Source of the DNA: a virus
Reading direction: 5' to 3' (one strand)
IMG/VR virus record: IMGVR_UViG_3300017726_000094
Location: 1 to 22,867 of that record
Length of the DNA: 22,867 nucleotides
Shown here: piece by piece, positions 15,765 through 21,013 of the stretch
Numbering within the stretch: position 1 is the stretch's first letter
Layout of the letters: the number at the start of each line of letters is the position of its first letter
Made by a program: the position numbers and the translations under genes
Notes under the pieces: model-generated
Database searches by the model: none
Seen by the model: only the letters and a program-made list of their open reading frames with translations
Told to the model about the DNA's origin: nothing

Positions 15765-16934
15765 TTAGACTGCTATCGGTTTTTTATCGGTATTTAATCT
15801 AAGGTTTTCCATGATTCCAGCCGATTCAGTCTGTTCTGGTCTAAGGTGCAAATAACGCTCAGTTGATCTTGTTTGGACATGACCCATGGCTGAACTGATT
15901 TTGTTTTGTTGCATTCCATTCAGGGCCATGTAAGTGCCGAAGGTATGGCGCAACCCATGAAAGGAAAAGTTTTCAATACGGGCCATTTTAAGGGCTTTAT
16001 CGAAGGGCTTTCTGAATTCGGTATGATTCTTTTTTTTCCCTGCAAAAACAAAATCATTGTCAATTCTTCTGACCTTGGAGAAATCCCTGAACATCTGTAA
16101 AACCTGATTTGATAATTCCAGGGTCCTGGGCCTTTTGTTTTTGGTTTTCAAAAAACTGATCCAGCCTTTTTCCAGGTCCACGTTATCCCATTTTAATTTA
16201 CAGACTTCACGCAATCTTCCCCCGGTATCGAGTGCCAGATTAATGCAAAGATCAAAGCCCTTAATATCCAAAGTTTTTTCAATTTTGGAAGTGGCATCCA
16301 GGAGTCTGTCCATTTCATCAAGAGTCAAAACTCTGTCAATCGTTTCTTCAACTAATTCCCTTTCCAGGATTGGATTTTCAGGAATCAATGGGATTCTGTT
16401 TTTTCTCCAATGGTTTCCCATCTGTTTATAGACTGCTGACAATGCATTCAGATAATCATTGATGGTGGAAGGTTTATAACTTTTTCTCATTTCATCTTTG
16501 ATATCTTCAATCAGTCCCGGATGAACTTCATGAACCTTAAGCTTCCCCAGCTTCTTGATCCAGAACTGATGCTGATTCAATCGGTATTTCCTTTTTGATT
16601 TGGATAATTTGGAATTGAAATAATTGGAATTCTGATATTCCAGAATGACATTTTCCAGGGTTCCTAAATCTTCCAGTTGATATTTAAAAGGGTTTTTCCT
16701 TTTGTCTTCTTCAATCTCCAGCCTTTTTAGAAACCAAAGATCCATCAGTTGATTTAAAACCTCATCAGACTCTGGAACATATTTCTTTTTTTGGTTCAGT
16801 TTTGCTGGATGGTTTTCAAAGTTACTCAAGACTTTTTCACAAGGTCTTCCATCTTTCCTGGGATGATCTGGAAATCTTCCGATCCATCCCCAGGACCCGT
16901 TGATCTTTTGCGCTGATATTCTTTTTTTAGACAT
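15765..16934 (-). CDS. int: Tyrosine site-specific integrase
   Basis: This 389-aa recombinase should insert and excise the phage at tRNA-Gly(GCC). The N-terminal 80 residues resemble an arm-binding and linker region (SWGWIGRFPDHPRKDGRPCE). The SAM-like core-binding domain lies at about 90-180. Catalytic residues are R240 (TGGRLREV), a Lys in LKTKNK near 263-265, H326 and R329 (HGLRH), H352 (MGHVQ) and Y361 (ERYLHL). All are present, so the enzyme looks active. The last codons overlap the third TATCGGT repeat, so att DNA encodes its C-terminus. Almost no CpG occurs across the gene, unlike the phage backbone. Confidence 0.95.
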   Translation of the reverse strand: MSKKRISAQKINGSWGWIGRFPDHPRKDGRPCEKVLSNFENHPAKLNQKKKYVPESDEVLNQLMDLWFLKRLEIEEDKRKNPFKYQLEDLGTLENVILEYQNSNYFNSKLSKSKRKYRLNQHQFWIKKLGKLKVHEVHPGLIEDIKDEMRKSYKPSTINDYLNALSAVYKQMGNHWRKNRIPLIPENPILERELVEETIDRVLTLDEMDRLLDATSKIEKTLDIKGFDLCINLALDTGGRLREVCKLKWDNVDLEKGWISFLKTKNKRPRTLELSNQVLQMFRDFSKVRRIDNDFVFAGKKKNHTEFRKPFDKALKMARIENFSFHGLRHTFGTYMALNGMQQNKISSAMGHVQTRSTERYLHLRPEQTESAGIMENLRLNTDKKPIAV

Positions 16935-17238
16935 TTTCTAAAATCTCCAATGTTTGGTTTATTCTTTGACATTCCAGATTTAAAGAAATCACTTTTCCCG
17001 GTGCAATGTCATGGTTTCTAAAAAACTGCATTAGATCCACAAACCAATTTTTTTGATCTTTTAAATCATTCATTTCAACAATCGTCTGAAACCTAAATTT
17101 TTCTTCATCAAGAATTTTCAATTCCAGTTTCATATTGTTCATTTCAGCAAGCTCAATCATGTGATACATACAGAGTTTGTGTAAATCCCAAGATTGATAA
17201 TCTAGGCATTCAATGATTGAAGTCTCTTTATATTTCAT
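16927..17238 (-). CDS. Hypothetical protein upstream of integrase
   Basis: This 103-aa protein is encoded in the same direction as the integrase and overlaps it by 8 bases, so the two are probably co-transcribed. An AGGGG-type ribosome binding site precedes the ATG. It is acidic and mixed alpha/beta (ILDEEKFRFQTIVEMNDLKD, then NWFVDLMQFFRNHDIAPGKV). I do not recognise a family. A regulatory or directionality role would fit the location but is not shown by the sequence. Confidence 0.65.
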   Translation of the reverse strand: MKYKETSIIECLDYQSWDLHKLCMYHMIELAEMNNMKLELKILDEEKFRFQTIVEMNDLKDQKNWFVDLMQFFRNHDIAPGKVISLNLECQRINQTLEILENV

Positions 17239-17314
17239 TTAACACCCCTATTAAAAACCCCGGACCATAATAAATTGGTTTTCCTTGTCCACTCTGTACC
17301 ATTACATAAATTTT

Positions 17315-17638
17315 TCATATTTGTCCTTTCAATAATTCTTTGGCCAATGAAATGGCTCCTTCCAGTTCGTTAATCCGTTTATTCTGATCAATAATCTGTT
17401 TAGTATGATCCAAGTTTGAAACCTGGCCTTTCCCTAAGATCACATGATCCAGGGAAACGTCTTCCTTCTCGCAAAATTCCAAAATCTTATCATAAGGAAT
17501 CTTCTTTCTGTCCTTGTAGCCATTGAGACTCTGGGGTGACATCCCCAAGGCCTTGGCCACTTCATCATCCCTGGAAACCCCAAGAACCTTTTTCAAGCGG
17601 TCCACAATAGACCTGATCTCTGATCTTGATTGCTTCAT
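17315..17638 (-). CDS. CI-type phage repressor, HTH only
   Basis: This 107-aa DNA-binding protein probably maintains lysogeny. Residues about 10-65 match the phage CI-repressor helix-turn-helix family (IVDRLKKVLGVSRDDEVAKA, then LGMSPQSLNGYKDRKKIPYD, then LEFCEKEDVSLDHVILG). Residues about 75-105 form a short amphipathic helix (IIDQNKRINELEGAISLAKE) suited to dimerisation. There is no S24 peptidase domain, so RecA-driven self-cleavage is not expected. It faces the divergent + strand genes across a 100-bp promoter region. An in-frame TTG 6 bases upstream (17644) could also be the start. No clear ribosome binding site is visible. Confidence 0.85.
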   Translation of the reverse strand: MKQSRSEIRSIVDRLKKVLGVSRDDEVAKALGMSPQSLNGYKDRKKIPYDKILEFCEKEDVSLDHVILGKGQVSNLDHTKQIIDQNKRINELEGAISLAKELLKGQI

Positions 17639-17742
17639 TCCCAATTTTTGGGAGGGTCTGGGGACTCCATAAATAAAATTGTTGACAAAATATTTATTTC
17701 CTTTATTTTGGTAAATGATTTATTGATTGAATCCTTGGATTC
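17639..17742. promoter_or_regulatory. Divergent genetic-switch region
   Basis: A + strand promoter is seen as TTGACA (17682-17687), a 16-base spacer, then TATTTT (17704-17709). AAATAAA at 17671-17677 and TTTATTT near 17692-17698 flank the -35 box as an imperfect inverted repeat, so a repressor operator is plausible. The region lies between the CI-type gene and the divergent early genes, as in other lysogeny switches. Confidence 0.5.
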
Positions 17743-17949
17743 ATGAAACCATTGATACAAATACAGAGTTTTGAAATGGATGTCAACAAAGAAAACAGAC
17801 TGAATCAAACCATGGAAAGGCTGATCCTTCAATTGGAGGAATTTACCAGGGTTTTTGGAGGGGCCGTTTTAAGGTCAGATCAGAAAAGGGAAATGGATGA
17901 AATCAGGGCTGAAATGAAGGCCCAATACAAGAAGGAATCGGATGCCTGA
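17743..17949 (+). CDS. Small hypothetical protein, first rightward gene
   Basis: This 68-aa charged, helical protein (MERLILQLEEFTRVFGGAVL, then a basic/acidic helix ending YKKESDA) is encoded just downstream of the divergent promoter. I do not recognise it. An in-frame ATG at 17776 is an alternative start. It overlaps the next gene by 8 bases. Its position corresponds to that of Cro or antirepressor genes, but it shows no helix-turn-helix. CpG is almost absent, as in the rest of this module. Confidence 0.5.
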   Translation: MKPLIQIQSFEMDVNKENRLNQTMERLILQLEEFTRVFGGAVLRSDQKREMDEIRAEMKAQYKKESDA

Positions 17950-18157
17950 AAAACTTTTAATGGCTTGGGAAGTGGCCCAAGAGTTTGGGGTTTCAAACTC
18001 CAAATTCTTGCGAGACTTTGCAGATGATCCGTTATTGGAATGCCAAAAGCTTGGAAATACTAGGGTTTATTCACAAAAAAAAGTTCTTGATTATAAGAAA
18101 AACCATGGAAAAGGTAGACGCGCCATTGACGGCGCAAACCTCAAAAGATCTGTTTAG
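17942..18157 (+). CDS. Excisionase-like HTH protein, C-terminus probably replaced
   Basis: This 71-aa protein has a winged-helix or excisionase-type pattern: AWEVAQEFGVSNSKFLRDFA, then LGNTRVYSQKKVLDYKKNH. Such proteins bend DNA and direct excision or repress promoters. The last 14 residues (GRRAIDGANLKRSV) are read out of frame through the first codons of the next gene, and the base composition changes at about 18104. I infer that its native C-terminus was lost at a recombination joint. It is related in sequence to the gene that follows. Confidence 0.6.
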   Translation: MPEKLLMAWEVAQEFGVSNSKFLRDFADDPLLECQKLGNTRVYSQKKVLDYKKNHGKGRRAIDGANLKRSV

Positions 18158-18332
18158 CGATTCGAACAACGAGATCATAAACACGACTCAAGCCGCTTCG
18201 ATTGCTGGCGTTTCATATCACAAATTTTTACGCGAGTTCGGAGAGATTCCGTATTCGATCGTCTATCCAGGCGGACCGCGAATTTATATGCGGAGCGAGG
18301 TCCGCGCTTTCATCGAGGGCAAGAACAAATGA
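18105..18332 (+). CDS. Second excisionase-like HTH protein
   Basis: This 75-aa protein has the pattern NTTQAASIAGVSYHKFLREF, then GGPRIYMRSEVRAFIEG, aligning with its upstream neighbour through GVSxxKFLRxF and RxY. It probably binds DNA as an excisionase or small regulator. The ATG at 18105 is chosen because CpG-rich backbone composition begins there; an in-frame ATG at 17985 would lie inside the upstream gene. It overlaps the next gene by 4 bases (ATGA), which ties it to the early operon rather than to the integration module. Confidence 0.65.
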   Translation: MEKVDAPLTAQTSKDLFSDSNNEIINTTQAASIAGVSYHKFLREFGEIPYSIVYPGGPRIYMRSEVRAFIEGKNK

Positions 18333-18778
18333 CTCTCGTTCCGCTTGATCTATCCGAAGCTAACGATTTTGTGCGTTCGTTTCATCGACATAATAAACCG
18401 ACTCAAGGCGGAAAATTCGCAATCGGTTTGTCAAGCGAATCGGGTTTGTGCGGAGTCGCAATTGTAGGTCGTCCGATTGCTCGTTTGTTAAGCGATGATT
18501 TCACCGCGGAAGTTTTGCGTTTGTGCGTCAATGACGATGCACCGCGCAACGCGTGTTCAAAACTTTATGCGGCGGCGTGGCGAGCTTGTAAAGCGATGGG
18601 ATACAAAAAACTCATTACCTATACGCTACAAAACGAAAGCGGTGATTCTTTGCGTGGTGCGGGTTTTAAGATTGTCGCAGAGTCGAAAAACACGGGAAAA
18701 GGTTGGACGAATCGACCTAATCGAAATTGGCAACCCGTTTATGGTCAATTGAAATTTCGTTGGGAGTTAAGCGCATGA
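18329..18778 (+). CDS. XF1762-family protein (GNAT-like)
   Basis: This 149-aa protein matches the XF1762 family common in phages: LSEANDFVRSFHRHNKPTQG, then GVAIVGRPIARLL, EVLRLCVNDDAPRNACSKLY, and LITYTLQNESGDSLRGAGFK. The pattern suggests an acetyltransferase-like fold, but the substrate is unknown. It is complete, and it overlaps both neighbours by 4 bases. It usually travels with phage DNA-metabolism genes, as here. Confidence 0.85.
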   Translation: MTLVPLDLSEANDFVRSFHRHNKPTQGGKFAIGLSSESGLCGVAIVGRPIARLLSDDFTAEVLRLCVNDDAPRNACSKLYAAAWRACKAMGYKKLITYTLQNESGDSLRGAGFKIVAESKNTGKGWTNRPNRNWQPVYGQLKFRWELSA

Positions 18779-18960
18779 GAGACGACGTCGCAAAACGATT
18801 CGAAACGTGGATCGATCCCGTCGGATGCGATACCAATTACAAGGGATCGCATCCCGACCTCGATATCTATCCGCGACCTGATCCCGACATCGCATGGAAA
18901 CGATTCTGCGAGCAATGGGAGAAGTGGTGCAAATTGCAACCGCTGACGTTAGGCAAATGA
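18775..18960 (+). CDS. Small hypothetical protein before the methyltransferase
   Basis: This 61-aa protein starts on an ATGA overlap with the XF1762-like gene. It is rich in Asp, Pro and Trp (RFETWIDPVG, DLDIYPRPDPDIAWKRF, EQWEKWCKLQP). I do not recognise a family. Its TGA is directly followed by an ATG in the same frame (18961), which opens the nested ORF described below. Readthrough or reinitiation would therefore link the two. The methyltransferase ATG (18957) overlaps its stop in another frame. Confidence 0.6.
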   Translation: MRDDVAKRFETWIDPVGCDTNYKGSHPDLDIYPRPDPDIAWKRFCEQWEKWCKLQPLTLGK

Positions 18961-19775
18961 ATGGAGCAACTCGAACTCATATCGATTTGTTCAGCGGAAT
19001 CGGCGGATTCGCCCTCGCGTGCCGATGGGCAGGAATCGAAACCATCGCATTCTGCGAAATCGAGCCATACGCCCAGCGAGTCCTCAGAAAAAACTTCCCA
19101 AGAATTCGGATATTCGAAGACGTTCGGCAATTTCCAGCAACTGAATTTCGCGAGCCTTTCCTACTTACCGGAGGCTACCCGTGCCAGCCTTTCAGCCAAG
19201 CCGGGAAGCGCCGAGGCGCGGAAGATGACCGCCACCTTTGGCCTTCGATGTTTGGAATTATCCGAACATCAAGGCCGACTTGGATACTCGCTGAAAATGT
19301 TGCTGGACACGTTACGTTGGGGCTCGACGAAGTGCTTGCTGACTTGGAAAGCGAAGGCTACGCCGTGCAACCGATTACTATTCCAGCTTGCGCCGTGGAC
19401 GCCCCGCACCGACGAGATCGAGTCTGGATTGTGGGCAACGCCAAGAAGCGGAGCGGCAATGAGCGGAGCCGCGGATGTAATGAAAACCGCGAATTACAAA
19501 TTTCCAAACTTGGAAACGCAAGTCGCGAGATCGCTTTTGCCGACTCTAATCGCAGACGATGCGAAAAACGTGAATCCGAAACAAAATCGCTTTCCGACTT
19601 TAACTTCAAAAGTGAAAGCGACGGAAGGTTCTGGAGCGCTGAACCCAACGTGGGTCGAGTGGCTCATGGGATACCCCGAAGGGTGGACCGATTGCGAGGA
19701 CTTGGAAACGCAATCGTACCGCAAGTCGCATACGAAATCATCAAAGCAATGATCGAAGCCGATGAAAGCGCATAA
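18957..19775 (+). CDS. DNA (cytosine-5) methyltransferase
   Basis: This 272-aa enzyme should methylate cytosine at a specific DNA sequence, perhaps protecting phage DNA from restriction. Motif I is HIDLFSGIGGF (8-18); motif IV is GGYPCQPFSQAG with catalytic Cys76; motif VI is ENV (113-115); motif VIII is RRDRVWIV (152-159); motif X is RLRGLGNAIVPQVA (245-258). The target recognition region (about 160-225) is unusually Ser, Arg, Glu and Asn rich. The ATG at 18957 is chosen because it gives a 4-base overlap with the upstream gene and places motif I near the N-terminus; 18894 would add 21 residues. No endonuclease partner is visible. The whole coding region also carries a second ORF in the +1 frame. 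Confidence 0.93.
   Translation: MNGATRTHIDLFSGIGGFALACRWAGIETIAFCEIEPYAQRVLRKNFPRIRIFEDVRQFPATEFREPFLLTGGYPCQPFSQAGKRRGAEDDRHLWPSMFGIIRTSRPTWILAENVAGHVTLGLDEVLADLESEGYAVQPITIPACAVDAPHRRDRVWIVGNAKKRSGNERSRGCNENRELQISKLGNASREIAFADSNRRRCEKRESETKSLSDFNFKSESDGRFWSAEPNVGRVAHGIPRRVDRLRGLGNAIVPQVAYEIIKAMIEADESA
18961..19752 (+). CDS. Nested +1-frame ORF inside the methyltransferase gene
   Basis: This 263-aa ORF lies entirely within the methyltransferase gene, starting 4 bases after its ATG. The N-terminal 75 residues are Ser-rich and likely disordered. Then come PGSAEARKMTATFGLRCLEL, MLLDTLRWGSTKCLLTWKAK, RLLFQLAPWTPRTDEIESGL, LLPTLIADDAK and ALNPTWVEWLMGYPEGWTD. I recognise this string of motifs from proteins recurrently annotated in phages as hypothetical or methyltransferase-associated. 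The function is unknown to me. A weak TTAGG (18949-18953) is 7 bases from this start but only 3 from the methyltransferase start. Translation is inferred from motif recognition, not from length, because long chance frames also occur in the terminase gene. Confidence 0.65.
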   Translation: MEQLELISICSAESADSPSRADGQESKPSHSAKSSHTPSESSEKTSQEFGYSKTFGNFQQLNFASLSYLPEATRASLSAKPGSAEARKMTATFGLRCLELSEHQGRLGYSLKMLLDTLRWGSTKCLLTWKAKATPCNRLLFQLAPWTPRTDEIESGLWATPRSGAAMSGAADVMKTANYKFPNLETQVARSLLPTLIADDAKNVNPKQNRFPTLTSKVKATEGSGALNPTWVEWLMGYPEGWTDCEDLETQSYRKSHTKSSKQ

Positions 19776-20145
19776 CCGCCCAATGAAACGACGCGTTCCT
19801 GGCGCGATGTCTAAAACCGAGGAACGCTTCGCGGAACTCTTAAACGAGTACGCACGCGATAAACAGATCGTCTCGTATGCCTTTGAACCCGTGACATTTA
19901 AACTCGCCGAAGGCGTGAGATATACGCCCGATTTCATGGCGGTTTTCGCAGATCCTACGAGGGGCGTTGCGTTTTACGAGATTAAGGCGTCCGAGTTTCA
20001 CGCCAGCGGGAAATCAAATCAAATGAACTCGCTGACGAAACTCAAGGTTTGTGCGCGGACTTTTCCGCAATTTTATTTCTTTAAATGTTATCCGCGAGCC
20101 AAGCGAGAGGGCGGGTCGTGGGTGATCGAACCAATTAAAGTTTAA
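19762..20145 (+). CDS. DUF1064-like PD-(D/E)XK nuclease family protein
   Basis: This 127-aa protein has the core of a restriction-fold nuclease: MSKTEERFAELL (Glu20), then RYTPDF (Asp57), then FYEIKA (Glu73 and Lys75), followed by a helix with MNSLTKLKVCA. This pattern is typical of phage DUF1064 proteins, which sit among recombination and replication genes and may cut branched DNA. It overlaps the methyltransferase end by 14 bases; an in-frame ATG at 19783 would give no overlap. Catalytic residues look intact, but the substrate is unknown. Confidence 0.75.
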   Translation: MKAHNRPMKRRVPGAMSKTEERFAELLNEYARDKQIVSYAFEPVTFKLAEGVRYTPDFMAVFADPTRGVAFYEIKASEFHASGKSNQMNSLTKLKVCARTFPQFYFFKCYPRAKREGGSWVIEPIKV

Positions 20146-20303
20146 CGCTTTCCCGTGCAAATTCGGCGTTTCTCCTCTCGGCGCGACCCTCAGTACGCGC
20201 AAGTCTTCAGCGTCGTTTATCGGTTTCGGTCCTAGCATTCGGACCAGCGTTTCAACATGGCGTGCAAACTGACGCGGGAAAGTATCACAAAAGGAGTATT
20301 TTT
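20146..20303 (+). other. Leader region before the ssDNA-binding gene
   Basis: No standard gene is seen. There is a short inverted pair (CTTTCCCG near 20148, CGGGAAAG near 20274), a small hairpin GGTCC/GGACC near 20229-20246, and a 16-codon ORF (20257-20307) whose stop overlaps the ATG at 20304 as ATGA. A strong AAGGAG (20291-20296) follows. This may be the leader of the next operon, but no clear promoter is visible. Confidence 0.4.
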
Positions 20304-20350
20304 ATGAATGCAAACATTAACGCAATCGCAAACGAAAGAAAAAAGCAATG
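20291..20350 (+). promoter_or_regulatory. Strong upstream start with in-phase A AAA AAG slip site
   Basis: AAGGAG (20291-20296) sits 7 bases before ATG 20304. That frame reads MNANINAIANERKK and meets A AAA AAG at 20339-20345 in the correct phase for a -1 slip. Slipping would continue at GCA ATG GAA in the ssDNA-binding frame. Without a slip, the frame runs on to 20552 as a basic shadow-like sequence. Confidence 0.5.
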
Positions 20351-20977
20351 GAACAAACGCCAAAAACTAATCCGCAAGATATGTCAAGTGCCGCTTTTCT
20401 TAACTCAATTAGTGAAGAAAAAATCGGTTTCTTTCCTAAAGTCGAAGCGTCCCAATCGCAAGGCGCTTACCTTAAAGTTTCAGCGATCGGATCAGCGTAT
20501 CCTAATCCGCTTAAAATCAGAATCCTCGGCGCGTTTATTGACGATTCGATGATCGAAGGCTGGCGAGCTTTTAATACAAGCGGAATGCCTATGCGAAAGA
20601 AAACTAAAGAAGAAATCGACTTAAATCAACTCGGAAAAAATAACTTTGGACAAGACGAAAAGCCCATCAAATTCTGGGCTTTTCCGGTCTTTGTTTATGA
20701 AGAAAGTAACGTTCAAATTTGCGAGATTCATCAAGTCGGATTAATGCGCGAATTGGAGCGATTAGGCAACGACCGAAACTGGGGCGATCCGCGCCAATAC
20801 GATATCTCGATCATGAAAACCGGAAGCGGTAATCGAACCGCGTATCAGGTCACGCCATCGCAACAACAATTTCCGCAAGAACACGTTGACGCGGTAGGAA
20901 AAGCGATCAATCAAATCGATTTACAGAAATTATTCGTGAATGAGGACCCGTTTCTGACTTCACCGAATGACGCGTAA
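20348..20977 (+). CDS. Probable phage ssDNA-binding protein
   Basis: This 209-aa protein resembles phage single-stranded-DNA-binding proteins of replication modules. The N-terminus is flexible, and a core follows with GRxF-like strands, then PIKFWAFPVFVYEESNVQIC, EIHQVGLMRELERLGNDRNW, GDPRQYDISIMKTGSG and RTAYQVTPSQ. The combination of WAFxVFVY, I.EI.Q and WGDP..YDI is characteristic of this group in my memory. The C-terminus is acidic (VNEDPFLTSPNDA), as in many such proteins. The annotated ATG at 20348 has only a weak purine-rich site. The better start at 20304 lies in another frame and would need a -1 shift. Confidence 0.6.
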   Translation: MEQTPKTNPQDMSSAAFLNSISEEKIGFFPKVEASQSQGAYLKVSAIGSAYPNPLKIRILGAFIDDSMIEGWRAFNTSGMPMRKKTKEEIDLNQLGKNNFGQDEKPIKFWAFPVFVYEESNVQICEIHQVGLMRELERLGNDRNWGDPRQYDISIMKTGSGNRTAYQVTPSQQQFPQEHVDAVGKAINQIDLQKLFVNEDPFLTSPNDA

Positions 20978-21013
20978 TCGCTTTATTTGCAACGCATAAA
21001 CGCATAACGAGAC

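Larger units (their letters stand above)
15581..15792 (+). repeat. Three TATCGGT paired repeats (integrase arm-type sites)
   Basis: Three near-identical units are seen at 15581-15600 (TATCGGTTTTTTATTGGTAA), 15631-15650 (TATCGGTTTTTATCGGTAAT) and 15774-15792 (TATCGGTTTTTTATCGGTA). Each is a doubled TATCGGT spaced by about 11 bases, roughly one helix turn. Two lie left of the tRNA core and one lies right, inside the end of the integrase gene. Arm sites on both flanks of a core are typical of lambda-type attP. Confidence 0.7.

Noticed and set aside
20215-20224. Extra TATCGGT copies outside attP (here and near 21429)
   Set aside because: They are single units without the paired arrangement or the distance pattern of the attP arms; probably chance or coding.
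20304-20552. 82-codon zero-frame product from the strong start at 20304
   Set aside because: After the first 14 residues it is a Lys/Arg/Ser-rich reading of the ssDNA-binding gene in the wrong frame. It was kept only as a possible leader or frameshift entry.
20993-21009. Two tandem ACGCATAA units as origin iterons
   Set aside because: Only two copies are seen, with no DnaA-like boxes or initiator gene nearby.
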